From assembly GCF_032452875.1 (NCBI RefSeq), contig NC_083882.1, forward strand, positions 32,294,001 to 32,358,000: a stretch of 64,000 nucleotides of DNA. Reading direction: 5' to 3'. Origin of the DNA: Bos javanicus (taxonomy: Eukaryota; Chordata; Mammalia; Artiodactyla; Bovidae). A model generated the notes under the pieces. It saw only the letters and a list, made by a program, of their open reading frames with translations. It was not told the DNA's origin and ran no database searches. Within the stretch, counting starts at the first letter, position 1; every line of letters begins with the position of its first letter. This document shows positions 12,201 to 20,822 of the stretch, piece by piece. A program made the position numbers and the translations under genes.

Positions 12201-15200
12201 CTGTTTTGGAAAAGCCTAGCTTTGAAAGAAAAGTATTTTAATGAAAGCAGGGTAAGTTCCTCCCTCCTTTTCAATGGCTTTGGAAATCTAATTGAAATGC
12301 CATTTTGGAGATGAGCTCGTTAACAGCCTGCTGGCATAGACGGAGTCAAAAGAAAGAATAGGGCAGGGGAGTGAACGAGAGAATTAGAGGACCATTTTCG
12401 ATGGGATTGCTAATTAGCCAAATGTTTATACTGCCCATTAAAGATGCGAATCTCTGCACAAAGCACTTTTCAGTCGTGAACTGGTCGTCCCCTGAAAGAC
12501 AGGGAAATGGGCTGGAGTCCTCACTGTGCTTCCTAGGGCTTGACTGGGACTCAGCACCGGCACCCAGGGCCCATCTCTCCCAGATAGTCTGAGGGCAGGG
12601 TTATGGTATGGCTTGAGTAGAGGGAAACCGAGCTGTGCTGCCAACCTCGTCAGTTTCTTTCCAGTGAACAGGAAGTGCTCGAAGATAGTCTGTTGACATA
12701 CGAAAAACATCGTGTTTTGTTATTAGCAGGCCAATTACTGTATTCGCAGCAGGAGATAGGAGGAGGCGTGTGGCACCTGGAAACAGATTTGCCACCCAAG
12801 GGTCTTGAATGAAGCTGGTTGGCTCCATTGTGAGCAGGACATGAGCTAAATAGACACAATAAAAATCAACAACGGCTTTTTTGGGGTATGATGTCCGCAA
12901 AGACCCCAACGGCTTTAAATCATCACAGTGTAATGCCAGAAGCAAAGAGAAATTAAATGTGAAAATTCTTCACAACTCTCACAACGGTGACGTATAAATG
13001 GTTAATATATATAAGTATAAAGAAGGCTTTCAAACAAATTCAAAACAGAAATACGACCGTTGAAAAATGCAGAGTTGAGCTGTGCACATCCACAGATAGC
13101 CTACAGTACAGTAAGTCCCCTCCCGTGAACCTTCAGATTGTGAACTTGCAAAGATGCGAGCGTGGGTTCACACGTCCAGTCACGTAAGTTCGTTCACGTG
13201 TCTGGCGTGGTTGTCACGTGTGCGTCCTCCGCAAGTGGTTGTGCTTTTGTGTACTTTACAGTTCTGTATAGAGTGGGCTTCGCTGGTGGTTCAGATGGTA
13301 AAGAATCTGCCTGCAATGCAAGGGACCCAGGTTCAACCCCTGGGTCAGAAAGATCCCTTGGAGAAGAGAATTGGTACCCACTCCAGTATTCTTGCCTGGA
13401 GAATTCCATGGACTGAGAAGGCTGGCAGGCTACAGTCATTGGGGTCGCAGAGTCAGACACGACTCAGTGACTAACACTTTCACTTTTCACTGTGTAGAGT
13501 ACAGTAGTACAGCATCTTTATTTCCAGCCCAGGATGTCCAGATGTGGATGGTTTAGTTGCCAAGTTGTGTCTGACTCTTTGTGACCCCGTGGACTGTAGC
13601 CCACCAGGCTCCTTTGGCCATGAGATTTCCCAGGCAAGAATACTAGAGTGGTTGCCATTTCCTTCTCCAGGGGATCTTTTCCACCCAGGGACTGAACCCA
13701 GACCACTTGCATTGCAGGCAGATTGTTCACTGACTGAGCCACCAGGGAAGCCCTGGAATGGCCAGAAGGAAGCGTAAAAGTAGTGATATAGAGCCAGTTG
13801 TGTTAGTCGGGTACCTAGGCTAACTTTGTTGAACTTAATGAACAAATTGGACTTACAGATGCACTCTCTGAATAGAACTCGTTCATGTGTAGGGGACTTA
13901 ATATACCAGACAATCTGCAGATAGTTGGATCCAAAGATGCAGAACCACAAATCCAGAGGATACACTCTAAGTCATTCTCAGATTTTTGAGGGTCAGAGCC
14001 ACAGCTGCCACATTGTTCAAGGGTCAACTTATTTTCATTTTGAATAAGGTACAGGTAACAAAATTTCAAGCAACAGTGAGCAAAAGGAAATAGTTTCAGC
14101 CCCACTAGAAATCTAAACAGCAAAGATATAGCACTTTCACATTACACTGACAAAAGTTTTGGGGAGGGATAGTACCAGTTAAGCGGAGAAGGCAATGGCA
14201 CCCCACTCCAGTACTCTTGCCTGGAAAATCCCATGGGCGGAGGAGACTGGTGGGCTGCAGTCCATGGGGTCGCTAAGAGTCGGGCACGACTGAGCGACTT
14301 CACTTTCACGCATTGGAGAAGGAAATGGCAACCCACTCCAGTGTTCTTGCCTGGAGAATCCCAGGGACGGGGGAGCCTGGTGGGGTGCCGTCTGTGGGGT
14401 CGCACAGAGTTGGACACGACTGAAGGGGCTTAGCATCAGCAGCAGCAGCAGCAGTACCAGTAAGAGAGTCATACCTGGAAAGAGGAGCCCCCTGGGAGAA
14501 TGTATGGGCTCCACCTTCTGTAAGGCCCTTACAGTAGGTATCAGAAACATTGAAAATGTGACATCCTTTGATCCAGTAATTCTTCTAGGATTTTACTCTA
14601 AGGAAACAAATGTGCACAAAGAATTTTATTTATGACAGTAATTAAGAAGAGACACCCTAATGCCCACCAGAAAAGGATCAGTCCAGTAAATTTTGGGTGG
14701 CTAGCATTTGTATCATTTTCCATTTTTTTAAATACCTTTATGTGTTTTGCAAATGTCCTATATCACATATATGTTAGAAGATAATAAATGCTAGTTACTA
14801 GTTTCTAAACAAGGATGTAGGAGTGGGGACTCCAGGCAGGTGGTCCAGGACACCCAGTTGGCATCAGGGTGGCAGGAGCCCAGCTTTATAAAGGTTGGGC
14901 TTGCAGTCAGTATTCCATTCCCATCGGAGGGATCTGGCCTAAGCTGGACGAGTCCTTCTTTCTGCTACCTGATTTGGAGTTCAAAGAAGGTGCAGGTCAA
15001 CAGGACAAGAACCAGGAGATCATGATTATGCCGTGGGGCCCCGTATGTGAGTAGAGATAGAGAGGAGAAGGGGTTTTACAGGGACAGAGGGGTGCCGGTA
15101 GCTCTGACGCTGGAAAACTTGGAAATTGACCTAGAAGTCTGGAAGTCAGTCCTGATCCCAGCCAGCATGCTGGGTTCGGGCTGTTCCAAGAGGGACTTTT

Positions 15201-18200
15201 CCAGCACAGGAGCCAAGGACTCACGCTGAGCCAGCCTAAGTAGGAGGCTTATTCCATACTCCCCCAGTGAATAGATCTGAGCTGCTGCAGTGCTGCTGGG
15301 TTCAAGGCCAGGCTGGACTGGGGCTAAGATCAGCTTGGAAGAGTCGGAAAGAAAGGAGATAGGAAGTGAACTGGCAGCTGACAGGGGAGTTCCCACAGGC
15401 TGTTTGAAGGAGCAATGTCTCATTTTCACTATTGCAAATTCCTTTTTTTTTTTTTTTAACCTCATGGCTGAAATCCACTGCTACCTGGATTAGTCCAATC
15501 CCATTACAGTGAATTGTTGCTTTAATTATATGGATTCTTTGTGGCATTTAAACATTCCTGGAGATGAGTGAACGGACCAGAACTTTGAAAAATCAGTGTT
15601 TGTTAAAATGACTTTTGTTTTTCCACTTCTGCTGTGTGGCTCAGAAGCAGATGTGGTAGTTATTTGAGACTTTGGGGATGAGAAAATGCCTATTTTCTGA
15701 ATCTAATCTCAGTTATAATATATAAAAAACTGGTACGGTGCTTTAACATCTATCAGTCCCTGCAGGAAGGAGCTCATATAAAGTTGTAACCCATAACAGA
15801 AGCTGTCGGCTTCCTTGCTTAACTTCCTGAGCAGTCCCTCCTGTGTTTGTTTTCAGGGCTACGAGATACACATGTTTGATAGTGTCATGAATATCTCAGC
15901 TTACCTTGGGAATACTACGGACAATTTCTTTAAAATTTCCAACCTGAAACTGGGTCATAATTATACTTTCACTGTCCAAGCACGATGTCTTTTTGGCAGC
16001 CAGATCTGTGGGGAGCCTGCAGTCCTGCTTTATGATGAGTTGGGGTCTGGTAAGTCACTGTTGCTGCCATTTTCCGGGAAATATATCAAGGATGTAGCGT
16101 GGTTTGATGAACATGTGCATGCGTGCTCAGTCGCTTCAGTCATATCAGACTCTTTGCAAGCCTGTGGACTATAGCCTTCCAGGCTCCTCAGTCCATGGCG
16201 TTCTCCAGGCAAAAATACTGGAGTGGGTTTCCATGTCCTCCTCCAGGGGATCTTCCTGACCCGGGGATTGAACCCGCATCTCATGTCTCCTGCATTGGCA
16301 GGTGGGTTCTTTACTCCTAGAGCCACCTGGGAAACCCTTGATGAACATGTGTCTTTCTAAAAATGCATTTGAAATATTCTTGCAGTGCTAAAGAAAATCG
16401 TTTATGCATCAGCTTAATCAGGCATTGATTTATTTAACAAATCCTTCCTTAGTCAGGCATGGTGTGAGGTGCTAGGGTTACAAGTTGACCATATTCTGAA
16501 TGTAAGTCAGAAGAAAGGAAATGTTTTGTTTAAAAAGGAGATTCTGTTTGAGAAGCCGTAGCCTAATGAGTTTTGTTTTTATTTTCTGGAGGACCTTTCA
16601 GAGCCTCTAGTATGCTAATATTCCCCATGATTTTGCAAGTCAATAGATTATCTCATCACAGCCTCACTGACTTCCCAGCCTTCCCTCCATCTTTGCCGTC
16701 ACCCTCAGATCACATCTTGAGGTCAGTCTGGGATCTCTGTCTTCTGGACACTGACAGACAGCAGTGTGGGGCCATGCTTATGACGACGAGGAGGAACCTC
16801 CCATTTACACAGAAATTCTGCTCAGGTCGTAATAGCTTACCCAGGATTTCAACAAATGTTTTGCCACTGGTCTGTTTAGTTACATTTACTCCCAGTCAAC
16901 AACCAACCAGTGCTTAAGCTCAGAATCTTATGTTAGACCTCTTGTCTGTTCCATCACCCTTCCTGGGGTGGCTTCTAGTGGAATAACCTATCCTTGGCAT
17001 CTCTCTAAAAGAGGGAGAGCTTGGGACTTCCCTAGTGACACAGTGGAGGGGAAGCCGCCTGACTGTGCAGGGGACGCAGGTTCCATCCCTGGGCCAGGAA
17101 GATTCCACATGCTGAGAAACAGCTAAGTCCATGTACCACACACAGCTGCTGAGCCCGCCCTCTAGAGCCCGAGCGATGCAACTGCTAAAGCCTGTGTGCC
17201 TAGAGCCCATGCACCGCGACACGAGAAGCCACTGCAGTAAGAAACCCACCTACTGCAACTGGAAAATAGCCCCTGCTCTCCACAGCTAGAGGAAGCCCAT
17301 GCACAGCAATAGAGGCCCAGCGGGGCCAAAAATAAAAAATAAATAAAAATTTAAAAAGGAAACCTGGTACATCGCATCCCTTTGGAGAATTGTAGCCCGT
17401 TCGCAGTTCTGTAAAGTTCCTACACAAAACAACCAACCAAACTCCTGTCTTAGTGTGTCTTAAGCAGAGCCTCCTTTTTAAGTAAAACCAAGTAGCCACC
17501 TGTGAAATAGACTTTGGGGAAAACTGCCGTGAGGACATGTGCCAGCAGGATTGTCAGGTGGGAATGTTGCTCGGGTAGACATTTCCTTGGACCACATCCT
17601 GCCCTGTGATGTTCACATCCCCTTGAAGGTGGGTCGGGGTGGGAACGAGCTCCATTTCTGTTGCCTCCACCATGCTGGCTTCCTCTTGACTGCTCCAGCC
17701 CAGAGCTTTCCCCCTGGTTACCACTTCACAGTTGAGATTAGGTTGGGACACGTGACTGAGATTGGGGAGAGTTTTGTCTAGTAAAGTCAATAGTGAAGGA
17801 AATGAAAGATGGATATTGAATTGTTATATCAGGCTTGCAGGAAATGGCTATTCTCTGACTTAGCTTTATGGGGACCTGTTGTGATGAATCCCTGTGTAAC
17901 TACTGAACTTTCCCCATGAGGAGGAGGCCTAGCCCCATCTCCTCACCCTGCACCAGGGAACAGCGTCAAGGCTAATGAGGCTTCTCATGGAGACCAAGGA
18001 TGTCCACTTTGCTTCCTTAGCTAAAACTGACTTATATGACTGTGTTCCTGCTGCAGGCTCAGACTTTCCCCAGGATTTCTGCCGTGCAAAGTCCGCCCTT
18101 TCCAGAAAAACTGGCACAAACCCAACAGAGTCCTGTTGCTACAACCGTATCAGTACATCATGATAAAGCTAGTATTTGTTGAAGACAATGGGAAGGGAAT

Positions 18201-20469
18201 ATCACTGATAGGTTATAGATACCCAAAAGGCTTTGCAGAGAGCTTTTAAAAAATGTTAAACGTATATGGAAAGATTCCCTCTTTCTCTTTTAAGTAAAAA
18301 ATAAACCTCATAAAACTTCACGAGCTGTTAAGTCAGTATTGCAGTAAAGGAATCTCGTTTGTATCACTTAATGGAGCTTCAGGTAATTGCAGTTCAGAGT
18401 GACTTTGGTGCCAAGTAGGGGGAAATAATTGCAATCTCGTTAATTAGTGGTCTGATTTCACATCCTCTTATGTAAGGCAAGCAAGTGGTCTTAAGTAATA
18501 ATGCTAATGAAATCAGTGTTGATACCCCAACAAAGGTCTCCCTTCCAAGAGATTATCTAAATAACCAACGAGGCAGTGATTAGGAGCCTGATGTAATTAC
18601 CGTATTTGCACGCATGAGGCCTGTCCTCCATCAGCTCGTGGTGAGGAGTTGGGAAACATTCGGGTGTCACATGCAGGAACGTGCCACATGGGACAGGCGA
18701 GTCGGGGAGCTGCTGCAGACTCTTCAGCATCATTTGGGTGGCTAGGGTGGCGAGGGGTTACCTGGTCCTTTCTCCTGCCCTCCCATGGGAGCCCTATGGG
18801 TTGGTGTCTTGCTTTGGCAGGTGGCGATGCATCAACGATCCAGGCTGCCAGATCCACTGACGTAGCTGCCGTGGTAGTCCCCATCTTGTTCCTGATCCTG
18901 CTGAGCCTGGGTGTCGGATTCGCCATCCTATACACAAAGCATCGGAGGCTGCAGAACAGCTTCACGGCTTTCGCCAACAGCCACTACAGTTCCAGGCTGG
19001 GCTCGGCCATCTTCTCCTCGGGGGATGACCTGGGTGAGTGAGGCAGGGTGCAAGGTTCTCCCTCCTGGGGCGGACCCCACAAGGCCAGGGGCTTGCTGAG
19101 GAATTGCCTACCTTGAGCTCATCTTTTGATGCTAGCAGAGTTCTTCATTAACCGATAATCCCACTGCTTTGGGGTGAATCAGTTGGAGCCCTTTACTTTG
19201 TAGTTGCTTCTAAATTAAAATACCAGTCCCCTGTTCAGTGGGGTGGCTGAACGCAGTGGCTCAGTGGTAAAGAATGCATCTGCCAATGCAGGAGATGTGG
19301 GTTTGATCCCTGGTCTGGGACGATCCCCTGGAGAAGGAAATGGCAACCCACTCCAGTATTCTTGCCTGGGAAAGCCCATGGACAGAGGAGACTGGTGGGC
19401 TTACAGCCCATGGGGTCACAAAAGAGTTGGACACAACTGAGCAACTGAACAAAACTATTTGATAGCATGCCCAGGGAGTTCTGTCAAAGAACAGGTGGGA
19501 GCTTGCCTTGTACACAAAGGGTGGGTGGACCCTGCCTGGGCTTTGGGTGTTTCCAAAGTGGCAGCAGATTCTCAAGAATTTCCGACCCCTCTCATCCCTC
19601 ACAGTTGGAGGTCTGACATCTTTGGAGATGTTTGTCTTGACTGACAAAAAGCAATGCTTTCTTCATTGGTCTCTGTCTAAATGACCCTTCCCATCATGCT
19701 GTTTCTCTCTCCTGTGGCTAGCACAACCTCGCTGGCCGTTCTTCTTTTATGTATTGGTGGTATATGACCTGGGGAAGAGAAGGAAATGTCCCCGTTCTTA
19801 TATAAATGTATGCGTGCTCAAATTCCAAAACGCTCATGGAGGTAGTAAACTACTTGATAAATACAATTAACTCATTACTGACCGGGGGATTTTTGCAAAA
19901 CGAATGCCTGTGACCGGCAGTTTTTATTTTGGCCAGCCAAAGATTAATTCTGGTTATTTCTTTGTGAGTTACTACAATTAACAGGTATACCTGACACACC
20001 TGTAAAGCCCAAAGGAGCTTTTCGGCCAACCCGGCGTGTATGATACACACGGTGATTTTCACCATGCTAGCATAGGGTGCGGATAACTCAAACTGGGCAC
20101 CTAAGCCACCCATTGGAATTTGGGATGGATAATAAGATCCCTCCTCTTTAAACTTATTTTCCTTTTTTGGTTAAGTTCAAGCTACCATGAAAAGAAGGTT
20201 GGCCACCTGTTGACGGGGGGCAGGTGACCCAAGAATGTCAGAAGCTGGGCTGGTTTCAGCACTGATTCTTGTGCCTGGCTGGTTCTGCTGCTGCCGTTTC
20301 TAGCTGGGCCTTGTGATGTAGGGATGGGGGTCAGTAGTGGGAGGTGGGGGTCACGCAGAAGTGCCCCAGAACTCACCAAAGACTGACTGTCTTGCCTTTA
20401 GGGGAGGACGACGAAGATGCTCCGATGATAACTGGATTTTCCGACGACGTCCCCATGGTGATAGCCTGA
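187..20469 (+). CDS. SORL1: SORL1 (SorLA/LR11) C-terminal coding part, ten exons joined
   Basis: The joined exons are 187-269, 2479-2575, 4873-5057, 8487-8606, 9532-9696, 10965-11139, 12145-12251, 15857-16049, 18821-19033 and 20402-20469. They read 1404 coding bases after a 2-base split codon: 467 residues plus TGA. Counted back from the stop, this is residues 1748-2214 if total length equals the human 2214. The product is a type I membrane sorting receptor that moves cargo such as APP between Golgi, endosomes and the cell surface. Seen here are fibronectin type III domains 3-6 (about 1748-2117), one membrane span (2138-2158), and a tail with FANSHY (2172-2177, retromer), an acidic cluster (2190-2198) and a GGA-type end (2207-2214). 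Eight N-glycosylation sequons lie in the ectodomain part. Every intron is GT-AG, phases agree throughout, and no stop or frameshift is seen, so the gene looks intact. The VPS10p, LDLR-B, EGF and LDLR-A parts lie upstream of the window. Confidence 0.97.
1101..1238 (+). repeat. Bov-tA SINE, 3'-truncated
   Basis: The tRNA-derived head (gctttcctgatggctcag, then a B-box-like gattctgggtcagg) is followed by the Bov-A body up to ttgcctggagaagccc. The usual end with the gtcggacacgactgag motif is missing. Confidence 0.85.
1303..1526 (-). repeat. Bov-tA SINE, inverted, near full length
   Basis: Read on the minus strand it runs from the tRNA-like head (gggcgttcctggtggctgag) through the Bov-A body to the ctcagtcg-type 3' end. 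It lies tail-to-tail with the partial copy about 65 bases upstream, so the two could form a weak hairpin in the pre-mRNA. Confidence 0.85.
1628..1990 (-). repeat. Artiodactyl L1 3'-end fragment
   Basis: Motifs such as ttggagtataattgtgttag, gtttctgctgtacag and tttttctagattgcatat are the reverse complement of the 3'UTR of artiodactyl-specific L1 elements. A Bov-tA SINE interrupts it just downstream. Confidence 0.7.
1991..2205 (-). repeat. Bov-tA SINE inserted in L1
   Basis: This is a full-length inverted Bov-tA with gttgtgtccgactcttt, ggattctccaggcaagaata and the tRNA head near gggaagacc. TA/TG-rich sequence on both sides suggests insertion into the L1 3' end; the exact duplication is blurred by the microsatellite. 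Confidence 0.85.
2203..2240. repeat. TG/TA microsatellite
   Basis: A tatatatgtgtgtgtgtgtg run continues as tatgtgtgtacatac beside the SINE. Confidence 0.85.
2479..2575 (+). CDS. SORL1: SORL1 exon (40): FnIII domain 3, middle
   Basis: The acceptor is ttggcag|gtg and the donor aaag|gtagtg. It reads [20 protein letters not shown] and onward (residues 1775-1806) and leaves one base of codon 1807. The NGYVV...W pattern is a FnIII core strand. Confidence 0.95.
3300..3520 (+). repeat. MIR SINE remnant
   Basis: Old diverged MIR: ggcaggcactctatgtg, then tcctcattttatggatcagg, then gagccgggattggaagccac and the gctgcagtctcattgcc end. Confidence 0.65.
3590..3812 (+). repeat. MIR SINE remnant, second copy
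   Basis: The pattern agcacttgttgacgagc, a tctaca/aacaaggat middle, gtcaggctttgaacccaag and ttgactccaaaggctgtcc follows the MIR order. It is probably an independent old insertion beside the first. Confidence 0.55.
3816..3915 (-). repeat. L1 3'-end fragment
   Basis: ttatttctactgaaatatag followed by ttgatttacaatgataacaa resembles the inverted artiodactyl L1 3'UTR. It is short and diverged. Confidence 0.45.
3960..4545 (-). repeat. Old mammalian L1 (L1M-type) 3' fragment
   Basis: The order ttattacagaaaatttagaa, tgtaatttcacttcctaggg, attgttgcc, tgctgaaacaaataccgtga and caaggccaaatggctctcca follows the inverted 3'UTR of ancient L1M/L1ME elements. ORFs across it carry no coding signal. Confidence 0.6.
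4621..4745 (+). repeat. CHR-type SINE, short
   Basis: ggacttccctggtggtccag opens the element, ttcggtccctggttgaggag is the B-box region, and an A-rich end follows. This family is shared by ruminants, hippos and whales. Confidence 0.8.
4873..5057 (+). CDS. SORL1: SORL1 exon (41): end of FnIII 3, start of FnIII 4
   Basis: The acceptor is ccccag|ttgg and the donor gtg|gtaagt. It reads [20 protein letters not shown] through the linker GVRPPAPSL and on to CTWTGPRNV (residues 1807-1868). [12 protein letters not shown] is a FnIII F/G-strand signature and VECTW the next domain's C strand. NLT and NQT sequons are present. Confidence 0.96.
6090..6285 (+). repeat. MIR SINE remnant
   Basis: ttgagcacctaccgtgtgcc, ctgtggggtaaatg, gaggagaccacggctcggag and the gttagtaagcagcagactga part follow MIR order closely. 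Confidence 0.8.
7308..7742 (+). mobile_element. BovB (RTE LINE) 3' end, fragment
   Basis: This is the C-terminal end of the BovB ORF and its tail. The open frame at 7502-7795 reads [40 protein letters not shown] and the ending seen in other BovB copies. Upstream DNA encodes the weakened YGCESW region at 7344-7360. The element is 5'-truncated with no reverse-transcriptase core, so it is inactive. It lies in the sense direction of the host gene. Confidence 0.9.
8487..8606 (+). CDS. SORL1: SORL1 exon (42): FnIII domain 4
   Basis: The acceptor is taccag|gtt and the donor ctg|gtaagt. Forty codons, residues 1869-1908, read [20 protein letters not shown] onward. Phase 0 at both ends, so skipping it would keep the frame. 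It contains the NRT sequon (HNRTVLV). Confidence 0.96.
8723..8753. repeat. TG microsatellite
   Basis: An imperfect (TG)n run with one TACG interruption. Confidence 0.9.
8925..9480 (+). repeat. Old mammalian L1 (L1ME-type) 3' fragment
   Basis: ttccacttctaggaattta, agatggaatacagggcagtc, aagctgtattattaagtaaa and ttttccatttgtgtaaaaaa occur in the order of an ancient L1 3'UTR. The CA/TG-rich and Ctttttgtatgcc-like end follows. It is strongly diverged. Confidence 0.7.
9532..9696 (+). CDS. SORL1: SORL1 exon (43): end of FnIII 4, start of FnIII 5
   Basis: The acceptor is tttcag|gtc and the donor ctg|gtgagc. Fifty-five codons, residues 1909-1963, include [12 protein letters not shown], the linker [12 protein letters not shown] and [15 protein letters not shown]. 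Phase 0 at both ends. VIKWESP is a FnIII C-strand tryptophan signature. Confidence 0.97.
9903..10126. mobile_element. hAT/Charlie-group DNA transposon remnant (nonautonomous)
   Basis: aaataaagttttattagaac, tgttatctatggctactttt and ctaagatatttactgtctga, ending aaaaagttcgctggcctctg, match a common mammalian MITE with CAGGGGTC-type ends. It has no transposase frame. The Bov-A2 SINE sits at its right end. Confidence 0.75.
10133..10410 (+). repeat. Bov-A2 SINE, full length
   Basis: This is the dimeric Bov-A form: a gagaaggcaatggcacccca monomer, the cactttcacttttcacttt linker, a second monomer and an AGC-repeat tail. Flanks ccccaagaga (10,123) and ccctaagaga (10,411) differ by one base and look like the target duplication. 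Confidence 0.93.
10421..10612 (+). repeat. Bov-tA SINE
   Basis: The head gggctccctggtagctcagt is followed by the Bov-A body with a somewhat degraded end (gcaagaatctggcaattaaa). Confidence 0.88.
10965..11139 (+). CDS. SORL1: SORL1 exon (44): FnIII domain 5
   Basis: The acceptor is cccag|tta and the donor acgg|gtaagc. It reads [20 protein letters not shown] through [20 protein letters not shown] to KITT (residues 1964-2021), then one base of codon 2022. [11 protein letters not shown] is the canonical FnIII E-F region. NST and NMS sequons are present. Confidence 0.97.
11140..12144 (+). other. SORL1: SORL1 intron between exons 44 and 45
   Basis: It starts gtaagc and ends tttcag. Most is single-copy without recognisable content; a MIR-like remnant (tagaatgtgctaggctctat and after) is visible at about 11,970-12,115. 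Confidence 0.8.
11970..12115 (+). repeat. Probable MIR remnant
   Basis: gaatgtgctaggctctatac, then a stretched middle with a T run and gatggacaaaaaagcagaga, follows MIR order loosely. Confidence 0.45.
12145..12251 (+). CDS. SORL1: SORL1 exon (45): FnIII domain 6, first part
   Basis: The acceptor is tttcag|ttt and the donor agg|gtaag. The split codon gives V2022, then [20 protein letters not shown] and [11 protein letters not shown] (to residue 2057). It ends in phase 0. An NES sequon is present. Confidence 0.96.
13275..13488 (+). repeat. Bov-tA SINE inside Tigger remnant
   Basis: Full-length copy from gggcttcgctggtggttcag to the ctttcacttttcac end. Flanks ctgtatagagt (13,264) and ctgtgtagagt (13,489) are an 11-base near-perfect target duplication. 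Confidence 0.92.
13546..13753 (-). repeat. Bov-tA SINE inside Tigger remnant, inverted
   Basis: Inverted copy from gttgccaagttgtgtctgac to the tRNA head ccaccagggaagccc. It faces the previous SINE (opposite orientation, about 60 bases apart). Confidence 0.9.
13906..14036. repeat. Possible second Tigger-like fragment
   Basis: ctgcagatagttggatccaa through ttgttcaagggtcaactt resembles the terminus of another Tigger family. Short and diverged. Confidence 0.3.
14184..14452 (+). repeat. Bov-A2 SINE, full length
   Basis: Dimeric Bov-A2 with an AGC-repeat tail. The target duplication is agtaccagttaag (14,171) against agtaccagtaag (14,453). Confidence 0.94.
14555..14770 (+). repeat. Old L1M-type 3' fragment
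   Basis: tttgatccagtaattcttct, ttactctaaggaaacaaatg and atgcccaccagaaaaggatc follow the ancient L1 3' end order. Confidence 0.6.
15857..16049 (+). CDS. SORL1: SORL1 exon (46): FnIII domain 6, second part, and stalk
   Basis: The acceptor is tttcag|ggc and the donor tctg|gtaagt. It reads [40 protein letters not shown] and DELGS (residues 2058-2121), then one base of codon 2122. [14 protein letters not shown] is the FnIII F-strand tyrosine motif. NIS, NTT and NYT sequons are present, plus a close cysteine pair in [10 protein letters not shown]. Confidence 0.97.
16118..16337 (-). repeat. Bov-tA SINE with perfect target duplication
   Basis: Inverted full-length copy. ttgatgaacatgtg is repeated exactly at 16,104 and 16,338 (14 bases). 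Confidence 0.94.
17025..17362 (+). repeat. CHR-2 type SINE, near full length
   Basis: gggacttccctagtgacaca, ttccatccctgggccaggaa, then the ctagagcccatgcaccg body and an aaataaaaaataaataaaaa tail. Confidence 0.88.
18340..18600. promoter_or_regulatory. Candidate conserved noncoding block in the last large intron
   Basis: A repeat-free AT-rich block shows clustered homeodomain cores (ggtaattgcag, cgttaattagtgg, gctaatgaaat, gatgtaattacc) and an NKX-like caagtgg. The clustering is seen in the sequence; an enhancer role for SORL1 is only inferred. Confidence 0.25.
18821..19033 (+). CDS. SORL1: SORL1 exon (47): membrane span and most of the cytosolic tail
   Basis: The acceptor is ttggcag|gtgg and the donor cctgg|gtgagt. 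Residues 2122-2192 give the stalk [15 protein letters not shown], the span [20 protein letters not shown] (2138-2157, plus L2158), stop-transfer basics KHRR, then FANSHY (2172-2177) for retromer VPS26 and the start of the acidic cluster SSGDDLG. Residue 2167 is Asn in LQNSFTAF where I recall Ser in human. The domain map coincides with human numbering, which supports the whole exon chain. Confidence 0.98.
19034..20401 (+). other. SORL1: SORL1 last intron
   Basis: It starts gtgagt and ends gcctttag. One Bov-tA SINE is present. Positions 19,455-20,401 are single-copy with nothing recognised. Confidence 0.85.
19243..19452 (+). repeat. Bov-tA SINE
   Basis: The body gatcccctggagaaggaaat through gagttggacacaactgagca follows a diverged tRNA head (cagtggctcagtggtaaaga). 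Confidence 0.9.
20402..20469 (+). CDS. SORL1: SORL1 last coding exon (48): tail end and stop
   Basis: The acceptor is cctttag|ggg. With the split G2193 it reads [22 protein letters not shown] and TGA at 20,467-20,469. It completes the acidic cluster (2190-2198), Ser2206 (the reported ROCK2 site in human) and the DDVPMVIA end bound by GGA adaptors. Confidence 0.98.
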
Positions 20470-20498
20470 AAGAGCTTTCCTCACTAGAAACCAAATGT

Positions 20499-20506
20499 TG
20501 TAAATA
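20499..20506 (+). promoter_or_regulatory. Pumilio-type element 1 in the 3'UTR
   Basis: TGTAAATA matches UGUANAUA, 30 bases after the stop codon and before any poly(A) signal, so every 3'UTR isoform would carry it. Confidence 0.4.
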
Positions 20507-20628
20507 TTTTATTTGATAAAGATAGTTGATGGTTTATTTTAAAAGATGCACTTTGAGTTGCAATATGTTATTTTTATATGGGCCAAAAACAAAACAAAAA
20601 AACAAAAAAAAAAGGAAAGAAAGGAATG

Positions 20629-20822
20629 AATAAACTTTGTCGTAATCAACTGTGAACTTCAAACCAGGTTGATTTTAGTAACGAAATTGCTTTGATTTGA
20701 TATTAATGTAGTCTTACAGGGCTGTGCTTACTGGGCATGCTTTTAAGTCTATGAGATAATTTTGGTTCAATAAATTGGCCATTCTTTTTATTTTTCTAAG
20801 ATGCAGAAATGTATTTAATAAA
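20629..20822 (+). terminator. SORL1: Proximal poly(A) signal cluster of SORL1
   Basis: Three AATAAA hexamers at 20,629-20,634, 20,769-20,774 and 20,817-20,822. Use of any would give a short 3'UTR of roughly 0.2-0.4 kb. Confidence 0.5.

Larger units (their letters stand above)
13103..13905 (+). mobile_element. Tigger (pogo-type) DNA transposon remnant, interrupted by two SINEs
   Basis: The left end cagtaagtcccctcccgtga and right end catgtgtaggggacttaata are both present as inverted-type termini. Inside are gtgtactttacagttctgta, agtacagtagtacagcatct and gaaggaagcgtaaaagtag, the start of a Tigger1-like element. Nearly all of the transposase is deleted, giving a short nonautonomous form. Two Bov-tA SINEs landed in it later. 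Confidence 0.8.
12252..15856 (+). other. SORL1: SORL1 intron between exons 45 and 46
   Basis: It runs from gtaag to tttcag. A Tigger transposon split by two SINEs, one Bov-A2 and an old L1 piece occupy 13,100-14,770. Positions 12,252-13,100 and 14,770-15,856 show no gene or clear repeat apart from a T run near 15,443. Confidence 0.85.
16050..18820 (+). other. SORL1: SORL1 intron between exons 46 and 47
   Basis: It starts gtaagt and ends ttggcag. It holds one Bov-tA and one full CHR SINE. Positions 16,352-17,025 and 17,362-18,240 are unassigned single-copy DNA; 18,240-18,600 is AT-rich and looks constrained (separate entry). Confidence 0.85.
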
